A stretch of DNA of 64,000 nt from Mucilaginibacter terrenus (GTDB lineage: Bacteria; Bacteroidota; Bacteroidia; Sphingobacteriales; Sphingobacteriaceae): the NCBI RefSeq assembly GCF_003432065.1, contig NZ_QWDE01000001.1, positions 1,488,001 to 1,552,000 on the forward strand, written 5' to 3'. Numbering within the stretch: position 1 is the stretch's first letter; each line of letters begins with the position of its first letter. A model generated the notes under the pieces. It was not told the DNA's origin. It did no database searches and worked only from the letters and a program-made list of their open reading frames with translations. The position numbers were made by a program, and so were the translations under genes. Positions 1-9,162 of the stretch are shown in pieces.

Positions 1-1889
1 TTCAATAGACTGGCTGCTCCGCCCTCACCCCAAATTTTTCCGTTACACTTTTTCAAGGCGGCCATAATATGAGCCCGCTCGCCATCACTCATTGTACTGA
101 TCACTGGTTCCGGAGTTGCTGAAGTTGAATGTTGGTGAGGCTCTAATTGAGTTGGTAATGCCATATTGGTGATCATGTCATCTTTAGTCAGCAGTACATT
201 CCTTTCAATAAGGTTTTCCAGTTCGCGGATATTGCCGGGCCAGTGATAATTAGTCATATTTTCAAGGACCTGTGGAGAGATGCCTCGGACTGTTTTGCCT
301 ATTTTCCTGGCATAAATTGCAAGAAAGTGATTAGCAAGGTCAGGAATATCTTCCTTTCTGTCCCTTAATGGCGGCATGACGATAGGAAAAACGTTGATGC
401 GGTAAAATAGGTCCAGCCTGAAACGGCCTTCAGCAACTTCCTTGGTCAGGTCACGATTGGTCGCGGCAATTATACGTACATCCGTTTTTATGACGGTACG
501 TCCGCCGATACGTTCAATTTCTCTTTCCTGCAGTACCCGTAAGAGCTTAGATTGTGATTCAAGGGGCAATTCCCCTATCTCGTCGAGGAATATCGTACCG
601 GAATGGGCTTGTTCGAATCTTCCGATCTTTTTTTCGTGCGCACCTGTAAATGCACCTTTCTCGTGACCGAAAAGTTCAGAGTCTATCAGAGATGTGGGAA
701 GCGCCGCACAATTAATTTTTATAAATGGTTTATCTTTACGTAATGACAATGCATGAATGCGCTCTGCGATCTTCTCTTTTCCTGTACCACTCTCCCCAAG
801 GATCAGCACTGAAGCGTCAGCTCTGGCGACTTGAGTTACATTGTCAAATACGTTAAGCAGCAAGTAACTGTTACCGATAATGCCACTGAAGGGATTTGGC
901 TGAGAAGAAATGACTGCAGGCTGTTTTTTCGTGTAGTTTTCGTTGCCTGATGACAGTGGACTATCCTCATGATTTAACATTTTATCCGTAAAATTTTCTA
1001 CCACAGGCTGAAACCGGTTACATAACAGCAAATGATCCGGCTGATAGGCATCAGGACGACGACTGTAAAAATTGAAATAAGCTACTCTGCCTCCCGGCAA
1101 CATCACAGGGAGAGTCAAATGCGAACGTAAATGATATTTGTCAGTATAAACTTTTTTCAGGGAGGGTGATTGCAGCAAAGCATCTAATTCATTTCCATCA
1201 TACCACGTCGCAATCTGGCCTTTTATGTCATTTGACTTTAAACGTACTAGTTCATTCAATTTCAAACTTGTGATCATCATTAATTCGTTCACGCCGATCA
1301 CCTGATATTCATCATACCCTGTCCTGTAAAAGCCTAACTCATAAAAAGTATCATGATTGTCCTGTGCCAGGCCGAAAGACAGGAATTCAAAAGGTATGTA
1401 TGGCTGAACCGCCTTCCCGAACTGTAGCATCTTCAGTTCCCAGGTTTGGGAAGAAGCAAGGATCTCTGCTGCTTTTTTTTGTAGATGCGCTGTTTGCCGT
1501 GATCCGTTCTCCAAGAGGTTGTCGTGTCGATAAACCGCGATATCGAGTGCTGTCAGTACGTCTTTATCCCGGAACGGTTTTATAACAAACCCGTAAGGAT
1601 TGGTCATTTTTGCGGCGTCTAAGACTTTTTGGTTAGAATTTGCGGAAATGTAGATAAAGGGAATATTCATATCTGTGAGCGTCCCTGCAAGGTCAATGCC
1701 CGTTAGCTTTCCTTTCAGGTAAATATCCAGCAGCACAAACTCAGGTTTATATTCCTCTAACATTTGAAGAGCTTCGTTTACACTGTCTGCGATTCCGCAG
1801 ACAGAATAACCTGCCTGTTTAAGTATGTTAGCCAGCACATCCCCTATTATAAATTCGTCTTCAACGATCAGTATGCGTTTTCTATCCAC
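1..1889 (-). CDS. sigma-54-dependent response regulator (NtrC type), 3' end outside window
   Basis: Activator of sigma-54 RNA polymerase. The reading frame stays open from a GTG at 1889 to the window edge, about 629 codons. In order: a receiver domain (VEDEF near residue 8, phospho-acceptor in LLDIYLKG, KPF near the end), a roughly 200-residue middle part that looks GAF-like (YDEYQVIGVNEL), then the AAA+ core with Walker A GESGTGKE, the sigma-54 contact loop GAFTGA, the Walker B-like segment IFLDEIGELP and the R-finger region. The last visible residues (IMAALKKCNGKIWGEGGAA) are the start of a Fis-type helix-turn-helix, so only about 20 residues are missing. No in-frame ATG was seen upstream of the GTG, so the start is uncertain. 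No partner histidine kinase is visible. The family is clear; the target is unknown. Confidence 0.9.
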   Translation of the reverse strand, partial: MDRKRILIVEDEFIIGDVLANILKQAGYSVCGIADSVNEALQMLEEYKPEFVLLDIYLKGKLTGIDLAGTLTDMNIPFIYISANSNQKVLDAAKMTNPYGFVIKPFRDKDVLTALDIAVYRHDNLLENGSRQTAHLQKKAAEILASSQTWELKMLQFGKAVQPYIPFEFLSFGLAQDNHDTFYELGFYRTGYDEYQVIGVNELMMITSLKLNELVRLKSNDIKGQIATWYDGNELDALLQSPSLKKVYTDKYHLRSHLTLPVMLPGGRVAYFNFYSRRPDAYQPDHLLLCNRFQPVVENFTDKMLNHEDSPLSSGNENYTKKQPAVISSQPNPFSGIIGNSYLLLNVFDNVTQVARADASVLILGESGTGKEKIAERIHALSLRKDKPFIKINCAALPTSLIDSELFGHEKGAFTGAHEKKIGRFEQAHSGTIFLDEIGELPLESQSKLLRVLQEREIERIGGRTVIKTDVRIIAATNRDLTKEVAEGRFRLDLFYRINVFPIVMPPLRDRKEDIPDLANHFLAIYARKIGKTVRGISPQVLENMTNYHWPGNIRELENLIERNVLLTKDDMITNMALPTQLEPHQHSTSATPEPVISTMSDGERAHIMAALKKCNGKIWGEGGAASLL

Positions 1890-2353
1890 AATCTTCAGAT
1901 CTACTAAAATTTGAGTTTTAAATATAACATTTATTGGCAGCCCTGCTTAATTTAAACTTTGGTTCGCTTTATATTGATTGCTTGAACACGCTGACGCCTC
2001 AATGCAGAGAAAAAGTTTACAACATTATACTCTTATGGCAGACCGGCAGCATCCTTCGCTATCAGATGATTAAGTTCCAATAAGTATTGACATGTCTGCG
2101 GTTAAGTTATTAAGGCTTGAAGTACCCAATTTTTTTATAAAGTAGCGTATAATCAAATAACGGTCGGCTTTAATCAACCCCTGATTTAAAACGCTCGGGC
2201 CATTTCTAGAGAACTTTTACTGCCTAAACGTTAGTCAGCTATCACAAAGCTTGCCATTAACATGACTCGACTGGTTAAGGCAAAAGAAGTCTTTTAATAG
2301 TGCCAAAATCGCCTATACGAATTCACAACTTGATTGAGCCATTGAAAAAACAT

Positions 2354-2385
2354 CGATATTTCGTTGTTAAGGCAGCGAAATATCG
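2354..2385. repeat. perfect 10-bp inverted repeat, possible operator
   Basis: CGATATTTCG at 2354-2363 is repeated in inverse orientation at 2376-2385, with a 12-bp spacer. It has no T-run on either side, so it does not look like a terminator. It lies about 95 bp before the promoter box of the YceI-like gene, a reasonable place for a regulator site. The binding protein is unknown. Confidence 0.45.
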
Positions 2386-2478
2386 CTGTTGTAAAGTTAT
2401 CTTTCTTAACACTTTCATCTCAATTGTCAAATAAAAAGCACGTTTAAAAAATTAGATGTTTAAACATTTATTTCAAGC

Positions 2479-2486
2479 TACCTTTG
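2479..2486 (+). promoter_or_regulatory. Bacteroidota -7 promoter box of the YceI-like gene
   Basis: TACCTTTG matches the TAnnTTTG consensus of the Bacteroidota primary sigma factor. The ATG follows 19 bp later at 2506, giving a short leader. A TTTG-like -33 element is not clear. Confidence 0.6.
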
Positions 2487-2505
2487 CTTCATTAAAAAAA
2501 TAAAT

Positions 2506-3102
2506 ATGAAAAAGATCACTTTAGTAATAATGGCCTCAGTAATGATAATTGCTTCAGCCTTTAAGACAGTAAAATTTGAAACTTATAAAATCGACACCCA
2601 GAAAAGTGTGATTGAATGGAATGGTAAAAAGATCGGTGGGCAACACAATGGAGAATTAAGACTTTCATCAGGTTCGATCACAACAAGTAATAACGTTCCA
2701 TCGAAAGGAATCTTTGTGATTGATATGACGACCATCACTAATAAAGATTTAACCGATGCTGAATACAATGCCAAACTTCTTGGTCATTTGAAATCGGACG
2801 ATTTTTTCGGTGTTAGCAAATTTCCTACAGCACAATTTGTTATCACCCGCATCAATGACGCAAAAAACGGTAACATTAATATTTCCGGAAATTTAACAAT
2901 TAAAGGAATTACAAAGCCGATAACATTTATGAGCGCTTATACTATCAATGGTAATACGCTAACTGCAAAAGCCGTCAACGTTAAGGTTGATCGTACCAAA
3001 TATGATATCCGTTATGGCTCGAAAAGCTTCTTTGATAGTATCGGGGACAAAGCGATCGACGACGATTTTATATTGAATATCAACATCGTCGCTACAAAGT
3101 AA
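2506..3102 (+). CDS. YceI family periplasmic protein
   Basis: 198 residues, the usual YceI length. An N-terminal hydrophobic stretch after MKK (about residues 4-18) looks like a signal peptide, although no clean cleavage site is obvious. The body shows the family pattern: YKIDTQKSVIEWNGKKIGG, a central segment GHLKSDDFFGVSKFPTAQF and the typical ITGNLTIKGITKPI-like strand (here ISGNLTIKGITKPITF). YceI proteins are lipocalin-like beta-barrels that bind isoprenoid-type lipids; some are induced by stress. It stands alone, with its own promoter box and a terminator 27 bp after the stop. Family assignment is firm; the ligand is unknown. Confidence 0.92.
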   Translation: MKKITLVIMASVMIIASAFKTVKFETYKIDTQKSVIEWNGKKIGGQHNGELRLSSGSITTSNNVPSKGIFVIDMTTITNKDLTDAEYNAKLLGHLKSDDFFGVSKFPTAQFVITRINDAKNGNINISGNLTIKGITKPITFMSAYTINGNTLTAKAVNVKVDRTKYDIRYGSKSFFDSIGDKAIDDDFILNINIVATK

Positions 3103-3128
3103 AATAGGTTGATTAGTGTAGGATGGTT

Positions 3129-3158
3129 AGCCGGCTCGGATCTCTGGGCCGGCTTTTT
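3129..3158 (+). terminator. rho-independent terminator after YceI-like gene
   Basis: AGCCGGC (3129-3135) pairs with GCCGGCT (3148-3154), followed by a run of T to 3158. Confidence 0.8.
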
Positions 3159-3305
3159 CTTGTTCAGTGAAGCTTAAAATTTTTGAGAACAATCTTCCAG
3201 TGTGTAGTTTCGGTGTAGTCATACTAGCAAGTTCATATTAAGCTTACTTAAGACCATCTTGCCCTTTATGAACTGGCCGCAATCAAAATTTTGTACTTTT
3301 ACCCG

Positions 3306-3539
3306 ATGACTTTATATGAGTTCAACACCTTGGATATGAATGATAAAGCTGAAGCGCTTTGGCAGGGAACGTTCCTTGGTGAGCGCCATGCAGATGGTTT
3401 GACCATTCAACTTTACTCCGTAAAAGCTTTCTATGCAGAAATATTTTACGAGGTTAAAAAAAATAAAATTATCGACATTCAAGCCTTCACTTCCAGGCAA
3501 CAATTAGGGCCATATTTAGCGCAGATCAAATTCATTTAA
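3306..3539 (+). CDS. small protein of unknown function, coupled to nuclease gene
   Basis: 77 residues from ATG 3306 (MTLYEFNTLDMNDKAEALW). A TTG at 3291 would add five residues but lies in the putative promoter (TACTTTTA at 3294-3301), so the ATG is preferred. The protein is soluble and contains an acidic N-terminal half and a strand-rich middle (GLTIQLYSVKAFYAEIFYEV), with no signal peptide. Similar small proteins are, from memory, common in Sphingobacteriaceae, but no function is known to me. Its TAA overlaps the next gene's ATG by one base (TAATG at 3537-3541), which suggests translational coupling with the S1/P1 nuclease. Confidence 0.72.
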   Translation: MTLYEFNTLDMNDKAEALWQGTFLGERHADGLTIQLYSVKAFYAEIFYEVKKNKIIDIQAFTSRQQLGPYLAQIKFI

Positions 3540-4654
3540 TGAAAAAAAAATTATTAAGTGTGGCACTGTGCTTTGGCCCACTAGTGTTGGTATCCTGGGG
3601 TTATAAAGGTCATCGTGCCATTGCGACCATCGCACAAAAACACTTGACCAGCAATACGGCCTATGTCGTTTCCGGTTACTTAAATGGTGAGCCAATGGCT
3701 GAAGTAGCAACATGGGCAGACGAAAATAGAAATCATAAAACTGCAGGCTGGCATTATTTAAATTTACCCATAGATTTAAGCCGTGACGCTTTCAAAGCAC
3801 GGGTTTTGCAAAGCGATAACAATGTTTACTCGGCTATTCTTAAAACAGAGGCAAGCTTAAGAGATAATAAATTGTCTGCTGAAGAAAAAAATGAAGCCCT
3901 CAAATATCTGATTCATCTAGTTGGCGACGCACATCAACCTATGCATGTCAGCCGAAAAGAAGATAAAGGCGGCAACACCATTCAAGTTCGTTTTGATAAT
4001 AAAGGAACTAATCTACACAGTCTCTGGGACAGCAAACTAATTGACAATGAAGGATTAAGCGAGGCCGACATTGTTAAAAATTATGATGTGGCGACTCCCA
4101 ATCAAATCAGGCAATGGCAATCAGACAGCCCGATTGAATGGCTTTGGGAAAGCTATCAAATCAGTAGCGAACTTTACCGAAGCTCAAAATCGGGGCAAGA
4201 CATAAACAATACTTACTACGAAAAATATATACAGGTAATTCATAAGCGCATTGACCAGGCTGGAGTTCGGCTGGCCGGAGAACTTAATAAATTATTGACC
4301 TCTAAGACAGTGCCTAAGGGGGGTGAAAATGTTGATTTGAAGAAAACGCTTGAGAACAATGCAACCAAAGGGATCATTGTTGGAAACGTTGCTCTCAAAG
4401 ATGTGAGTAATTTTGTAGGTAAAACGGTGTCCGTTTCAGGTAAGGTCTACGATTTGAAAGATATTGGAAGTATGGTATTAGTAAATCTTGGCGCAGCTTA
4501 CCCAAATCAGTTATTAACGGTGGTTTTGAAAGGTAAAGCTAAAGAGCTGAGGTTAACCCTTACAGATAAGACGATAACAGTTACCGGTGAGGTTATTGAG
4601 TATAAAGGTTCGCCGGAAATCATAATTTCTGAACAGTCGCAAATCAACCTTTGA
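3539..4654 (+). CDS. S1/P1 nuclease with C-terminal OB-fold-like domain
   Basis: 371 residues. A signal peptide (about 1-19) is followed at once by WGYKGH, the Trp/His that becomes the zinc-binding N-terminus of mature S1/P1 nucleases. Other zinc ligands are visible: ATWADENR and WHYLNLP near residues 60-80, LIHLVGDAHQPMHV near 124-137 and NLHSLWDSKL near 158-167. These are zinc-dependent single-strand nucleases and 3'-nucleotidases, here predicted periplasmic or secreted. After the nuclease core, residues about 270-371 form an extra strand-rich domain (VGKTVSVSGKVYDLKDIG ... ITVTGEVIEYKGSPEIII), typical of OB-fold nucleic-acid-binding modules. The start overlaps the stop of the preceding small gene. 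Nuclease call is strong; the OB reading is inferred from pattern. Confidence 0.93.
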   Translation: MKKKLLSVALCFGPLVLVSWGYKGHRAIATIAQKHLTSNTAYVVSGYLNGEPMAEVATWADENRNHKTAGWHYLNLPIDLSRDAFKARVLQSDNNVYSAILKTEASLRDNKLSAEEKNEALKYLIHLVGDAHQPMHVSRKEDKGGNTIQVRFDNKGTNLHSLWDSKLIDNEGLSEADIVKNYDVATPNQIRQWQSDSPIEWLWESYQISSELYRSSKSGQDINNTYYEKYIQVIHKRIDQAGVRLAGELNKLLTSKTVPKGGENVDLKKTLENNATKGIIVGNVALKDVSNFVGKTVSVSGKVYDLKDIGSMVLVNLGAAYPNQLLTVVLKGKAKELRLTLTDKTITVTGEVIEYKGSPEIIISEQSQINL

Positions 4655-4943
4655 TAAACAACTGTTGATCCAGATATTTAGGGGATGTCGGCTGTAACTG
4701 GTCGATATAGTTGTTGTTAACGCAATTTTGATTGACCTCTATTCAGGCTAGTTCAATAGTATCTGTCGTTGATTTAACTGAAGCCGAGCCCTCTCAATCA
4801 TTTTTGAATATAATAAATGTCTCTAGAGACTAGTACAGGCGCGACGTTTTAAATCTGCTGTTATAAATTTGTTGAACTGTGCAGGTTACCTTCTTTGATA
4901 ATTCATGTAAGTTGATATATTAGCGAAAACCTAACATTATCAC

Positions 4944-7037
4944 ATGGACAAAAATTCGGCACTCATTTTATTAAGGAAAGCACTTGATAACCCGACTGCT
5001 CAATTCAGGACAAACCAATGGGAAGCTATAGACCAATTAGTTAATCACAGAAAAAAGTTGTTAGTTGTTGAGAGAACCGGCTGGGGCAAAAGTTCAGTTT
5101 ATTTTATCAGCACCCGAATATTGAGAAACCAAGGTAAAGGTCCTACAATAATCATATCACCGCTTCTTGCCTTAATGAGGAATCAGTTGGAGGCTGCTAG
5201 TCGCCTGGGAATAAGGGCTGTTTCTATTAATTCAACTAATGTAGCTGAATGGCAGTCGATTAAAAAGCAAGTACTAGCCAATGATGTTGATGCATTGCTC
5301 ATATCCCCTGAACGGCTTGCTAACGACGGTTTTATGGATGACATCTTGAGACCCATAGCAAATAGAATAGGCCTTTTTGTTGTTGATGAAGCGCATTGCA
5401 TTTCTGATTGGGGACATGATTTCAGAACTGATTATAGAAGGATTACCAGTATTTTACGATTTATGCCAGACGGCATGCCTGTTCTTGGCACAACCGCTAC
5501 TGCCAATAAAAGGGTTATGAATGACATTTCCGAGCAACTGGGAAATATCGAGATTATAAGAGGTTCTCTTGTTAGAGATAGCTTGATTCTGCAAAATATA
5601 AATTTGGATGATCCTGCGGTACGGCTTGCCTGGCTGAGGGAGAATTTGCCAAAAATATCGGGGAGCGGAATAATATACACACTTACGATTCGTGACGCGA
5701 TTCATGTCGCTGATTATTTAAACAGTCACGGGATTTATGTTGCCGCTTATTATGGAAGTGTCACGCACATAGATTATGAAACTGCAGACGACTACCGCAG
5801 ACATCTAGAAGACGCGCTGTACAATAATAAAATTAAGGCATTAATATCTACCTCTGCGCTGGGAATGGGGTATGACAAACCAGACCTTAGCTTTGTCATT
5901 CACTACCAGGCACCCGGCTCAATCATTGCATATTACCAGCAAGTTGGTCGTGCAGGGCGGGCTATAGATCGAGCTTATGGTGTTCTCCTTGCAGGGCGAG
6001 AAGACGAAGAAATTCATCAGTTTTTTATTAGATCTGCGTTTCCTTCCCAAGCAAGAGTTGACACGATTTTAAGCATACTTGAACAAAACGACGGGCTGTC
6101 TGTGGACAATCTTACAGATAATATAAATCTTAGAAAAGGTCAAATAGAGCAGGTATTAAAATATTTGAGTGTTGAACAACCCTCCCCTATCACTAAAATT
6201 GGCACGAGATGGTACAGAACAGCTGTGGAGTATGTAATTGACAAGGAGAAAATCTCACGGCTCACTGTCCAAAAAGCATTAGAATGGCAACAAGTCCAGG
6301 AATACATCGATTATAGCGGTTGTTTGATGAATTTTCTACAAAACGCCTTGGACGATACATCTCAAGTTCCATGTGGGAGATGCAGCTCTTGTTTAAAAAG
6401 AGCAATATTCAGCGGCCAGCCGAATAGGGAGTATATTTTAGAAGCAGGTCTTTTTTTAAGAAATTCAGAGTTTCCACTGGAACCCCGCAAACTGCTCATT
6501 ACAGGGGGATTGCCGAGCTATGGTTGGGGACGAGCTTTACCTTTTCATCTACGGGCTGAAGTTGGTAGGGTACTATCACAGTGGGAAGATGCTGGTTGGG
6601 GAGGTATGGTAGCTACCGACAAGCACAAAGGACATTTTCGTGATGAACTTGTTGATGCTATGGAGGAAATGATAAAAAAAAGGTGGAACCCTGAACCTGC
6701 ACCGCGATGGATTACTTGTGTTCCTTCAAATAGACATCCCGAATTAGTGTCAAACTTTGCCAGGAGACTTGGAGAAAAATTAGGAATTCCCTTTCTTCCG
6801 GTAGTTGTGAAAGTAAAAGAAACTGAACCTCAGAAAGCACAGGCAAACAGTTCATTTCAGTGCCGTAATCTTGATGGAGTATTTGGCATTGACGGCGATA
6901 TAAGTGATGAACCGGTAATATTAATTGACGATGCGACAGATTCTGGCTGGACATTTACTATAATTGCTGCTTTGTTACGTCAATCAGGAAGTGGCTTAGT
7001 TTATCCTGTCGCCCTTACATCTACATCAGTAAATTAA
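4944..7037 (+). CDS. RecQ-type DEAH helicase fused to phosphoribosyltransferase-like domain
   Basis: 697 residues. The helicase core has motif I TGWGKS (45-50), DEAH with RecQ-like context [16 protein letters not shown] (about 146-161), motif III GTTATA (182-187) and motif [11 protein letters not shown] (332-340). Four cysteines (460, 477, 480, 483) resemble the RecQ zinc-binding region. There is no HRDC domain. Instead residues about 585-697 resemble a type I phosphoribosyltransferase: a hydrophobic strand then [13 protein letters not shown] (658-670), which matches the PRPP-binding loop with its two acidic residues. Helicase activity is expected from intact motifs; the role of the C-terminal domain is inference. 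The stop is 2 bp before the DprA-like gene. This pairing is not the core RecQ layout and suggests a conflict or defence function. Confidence 0.9.
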   Translation: MDKNSALILLRKALDNPTAQFRTNQWEAIDQLVNHRKKLLVVERTGWGKSSVYFISTRILRNQGKGPTIIISPLLALMRNQLEAASRLGIRAVSINSTNVAEWQSIKKQVLANDVDALLISPERLANDGFMDDILRPIANRIGLFVVDEAHCISDWGHDFRTDYRRITSILRFMPDGMPVLGTTATANKRVMNDISEQLGNIEIIRGSLVRDSLILQNINLDDPAVRLAWLRENLPKISGSGIIYTLTIRDAIHVADYLNSHGIYVAAYYGSVTHIDYETADDYRRHLEDALYNNKIKALISTSALGMGYDKPDLSFVIHYQAPGSIIAYYQQVGRAGRAIDRAYGVLLAGREDEEIHQFFIRSAFPSQARVDTILSILEQNDGLSVDNLTDNINLRKGQIEQVLKYLSVEQPSPITKIGTRWYRTAVEYVIDKEKISRLTVQKALEWQQVQEYIDYSGCLMNFLQNALDDTSQVPCGRCSSCLKRAIFSGQPNREYILEAGLFLRNSEFPLEPRKLLITGGLPSYGWGRALPFHLRAEVGRVLSQWEDAGWGGMVATDKHKGHFRDELVDAMEEMIKKRWNPEPAPRWITCVPSNRHPELVSNFARRLGEKLGIPFLPVVVKVKETEPQKAQANSSFQCRNLDGVFGIDGDISDEPVILIDDATDSGWTFTIIAALLRQSGSGLVYPVALTSTSVN

Positions 7038-7039
7038 TT

Positions 7040-8311
7040 ATGATCACAGAAAGAACAAAAGCAATATTGCTGTTCACTTCTTACCTTTCTAAAGACCTAG
7101 ACAAAGAAAATAAACCCCTGTCCTTAACCGAGTGGAACAAATTGGTCAAATGGCTGCAGCAAAAAAATATCTTTCCTGAAGCCTTTTTATCTGGAGAATC
7201 ATTTTCATTAATAAACTCTTGGAATGACCAGTCCATCAGCAGAAACCGTCTCGCTGGCTTACTGGAGAGAAAGACAGCCTTGGCAATTGCGTTGGATAAA
7301 TGGTCACGTGCCGGCGTTTGGATTATTAGTAGAGGTGATCGAACTTACCCACAAGTATTAAAAGACCGATTGAAGGGCGCGGCACCCAATATCCTGTTCG
7401 GCATAGGTGATCAAAGTATAATGAACGGGCATTTTGTAGGTGTAATTGGATCTCGAAATGCTTCAGATGAGGATTTGCATTTGTCAGAAAATATAGGTTT
7501 ACAAATAAATCAACAAAACTTTGGGATTGTATCCGGTGGTGCTAAAGGTGTCGATGAAGCCGCTATGCTTGGCGCACTAAAATCAGGAGGTAAGTCTGTT
7601 GGCTTCTTAGCTGATTCCCTTATCAAAAAATCTACGAGTTCCACCTTTCGCAATTACATAATAAAAAATCAGTTAGTCCTGATCAGTCCCTATAATCCGG
7701 AAGCCAGTTTTAACGCCGGCAATGCCATGGGACGTAACAAGTTAATCTATGCGTTTTCGAAAGCATCGATAGTTGTAATTTCCGATGTTAAAGGGGGTAC
7801 ATGGGAAGGTGCAAAAGAAAATTTAAAAAATAATTGGACAAAACTTTGGGTTTGCCAATCCACTACCCAAGGCAATAAAGAAATTGTTAAATTGGGCGGA
7901 CGCTGGTTAAGCGATTCGTTAAAACTCGATGTAAAACATCTAGTTACAAATTCAATTGAACATTCTGAAAACTTATTTTCAACCACTGCAGAACTCAAAA
8001 GCAATGAGCAGAAAAATGATTTCCTATCCGATTCAATCCCTGAGGACATTAAAGATAAAAGCAACAAGCAGACGGTCTGGATGGATATAAATACTATGAC
8101 CAGCTTTGATTTCTTTTTATTACAGTGGTTTGGAACATTCGGTGCCTCTCACATCAATAAATTAGACTTATGTGACAAATTTCAACTTACCCTGAAACAA
8201 GTCGAAGTCTGGTTAGACTTGGCAGTCTGCAACGAAATAGCAGTCAAGGTAAAAGACAACAAAAAATCAACCTGGGCCTTAGAAAAACAAATAAAATTGA
8301 ATAAAAATTAG
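7040..8311 (+). CDS. DprA/Smf-like Rossmann protein paired with helicase-PRTase
   Basis: 423 residues. Residues about 85-300 resemble the DprA/Smf single-strand-DNA-binding Rossmann fold: [20 protein letters not shown], then GVIGSRNAS (134-142; DprA usually has GxRxxS here), then [19 protein letters not shown] (162-180; DprA SGxAxGID-AH-AL) and [25 protein letters not shown]. The His of the DprA GID..AH motif is replaced by Ala. The first 80 residues and the last 120 (a helical, possibly winged-helix tail) are specific to this protein. It follows the helicase by 2 bp and is surely co-transcribed. In transformation DprA loads RecA on incoming ssDNA; in some toxin-antitoxin-like defence pairs a DprA-like protein partners a phosphoribosyltransferase. 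A housekeeping DprA is less likely given the context. Confidence 0.85.
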   Translation: MITERTKAILLFTSYLSKDLDKENKPLSLTEWNKLVKWLQQKNIFPEAFLSGESFSLINSWNDQSISRNRLAGLLERKTALAIALDKWSRAGVWIISRGDRTYPQVLKDRLKGAAPNILFGIGDQSIMNGHFVGVIGSRNASDEDLHLSENIGLQINQQNFGIVSGGAKGVDEAAMLGALKSGGKSVGFLADSLIKKSTSSTFRNYIIKNQLVLISPYNPEASFNAGNAMGRNKLIYAFSKASIVVISDVKGGTWEGAKENLKNNWTKLWVCQSTTQGNKEIVKLGGRWLSDSLKLDVKHLVTNSIEHSENLFSTTAELKSNEQKNDFLSDSIPEDIKDKSNKQTVWMDINTMTSFDFFLLQWFGTFGASHINKLDLCDKFQLTLKQVEVWLDLAVCNEIAVKVKDNKKSTWALEKQIKLNKN

Positions 8312-8354
8312 CAGTATCAACGTTCAACTACAACTTTTACGGCATAGAGGGCAA

Positions 8355-9158
8355 TCAAAACAAGCTTTTCTGCTCTGCAGGCGGCTCTTCCATTCCGTAA
8401 ACAGGCAGTTTCTTTCCCCAGTCATAAAATGCATCAGGCACGATCCCCTCAGGCTTTGGTTTGCGGCTGCGAATAGAATAGACAGGGTGATGTGCGATCG
8501 CATCGGAAGGCATTTCAAAATGAAAAAACTCGTCCATATCATCATCACCCAGATCATCGAGCACCCAGGCCTGTTCCATCTCGGGGGTCAGGAATAAAGG
8601 CATGCGGTGTTTGTTCTCGCCTGCATTGTGTATCCATTTCATTTTGTCGTTAGCCGTCCGGGTGATCATGGTAAATGTTGCTGTATTGTACAACTCACCG
8701 GTATACTGGTCGACTTCCTGACTGACCTGATACAAAGCAGGCACATAAAATTGCTTGCGGCCTTCCAGACTGATATGGTAAGGAATCTTATTTCTAAAAC
8801 CTTTAACCTCCTGATGTTCATAAATACCTGTCGTCGGAATCAAGCAACGATTTTGTCTTATGCGGTACCAATATGATTTTTTATCACCGAGGATCCTTTC
8901 TGAACGTGCATTGACCATGTTTGAGCGCTGCAGTTGTCGTTCGCGTGGATCATCGATCCAGGTATTGATCACGCCCCAACCCATATTCGCCAGCGCGAGC
9001 GCTTTGCGGTTAACCACGATCGGGTAAGTAGGCAGCACCTCGCAGGTCACATGAACCATATCTGTAGGGTAATGGCCGGGATTAGGCGCTAACTGGATTC
9101 CTTTAAAATCCTCAGTGACAACTTTTATTTCAGAATGGAAGCTTATGTCTCTGCACAT
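8355..9158 (-). CDS. SOS response-associated peptidase (SRAP, YedK/HMCES family)
   Basis: 267 residues, slightly longer than YedK. Starts MCRDI, so the catalytic Cys2 is exposed after Met removal. Other family marks: NARSERI, RCLIPTTGIYEHQ (family RCLxPxxGFYEW, with the active-site Glu), and HNAGENKHRMPLFL, which carries the His and the RMP segment. SRAP proteins form a covalent thiazolidine link with abasic sites in single-stranded DNA and shield them. It lies 4 bp after the 162-residue gene, divergent from two damage-tolerance polymerases. The family is firm. Confidence 0.93.
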   Translation of the reverse strand: MCRDISFHSEIKVVTEDFKGIQLAPNPGHYPTDMVHVTCEVLPTYPIVVNRKALALANMGWGVINTWIDDPRERQLQRSNMVNARSERILGDKKSYWYRIRQNRCLIPTTGIYEHQEVKGFRNKIPYHISLEGRKQFYVPALYQVSQEVDQYTGELYNTATFTMITRTANDKMKWIHNAGENKHRMPLFLTPEMEQAWVLDDLGDDDMDEFFHFEMPSDAIAHHPVYSIRSRKPKPEGIVPDAFYDWGKKLPVYGMEEPPAEQKSLF

Positions 9159-9162
9159 CAGT

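Larger units (their letters stand above)
1890..2505. other. 616-bp non-coding stretch between divergent genes
   Basis: No convincing gene was found on either strand. It separates the leftward response regulator from the rightward YceI-like gene. It holds one perfect inverted repeat (2354-2385) and a Bacteroidota-type -7 box (2479-2486). A sigma-54 promoter (TGGCA-N7-TTGC) was looked for by eye and not found. Confidence 0.6.

Noticed and set aside
442..666. Open frame on the plus strand inside the response regulator
   Set aside because: It is the antisense of the AAA+ core, which has clear Walker A and GAFTGA motifs on the minus strand; composition is low-quality.
1364..1585. Open frame on the plus strand over the GAF-like region
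   Set aside because: Antisense of the continuous minus-strand regulator frame, with no motif or promoter.
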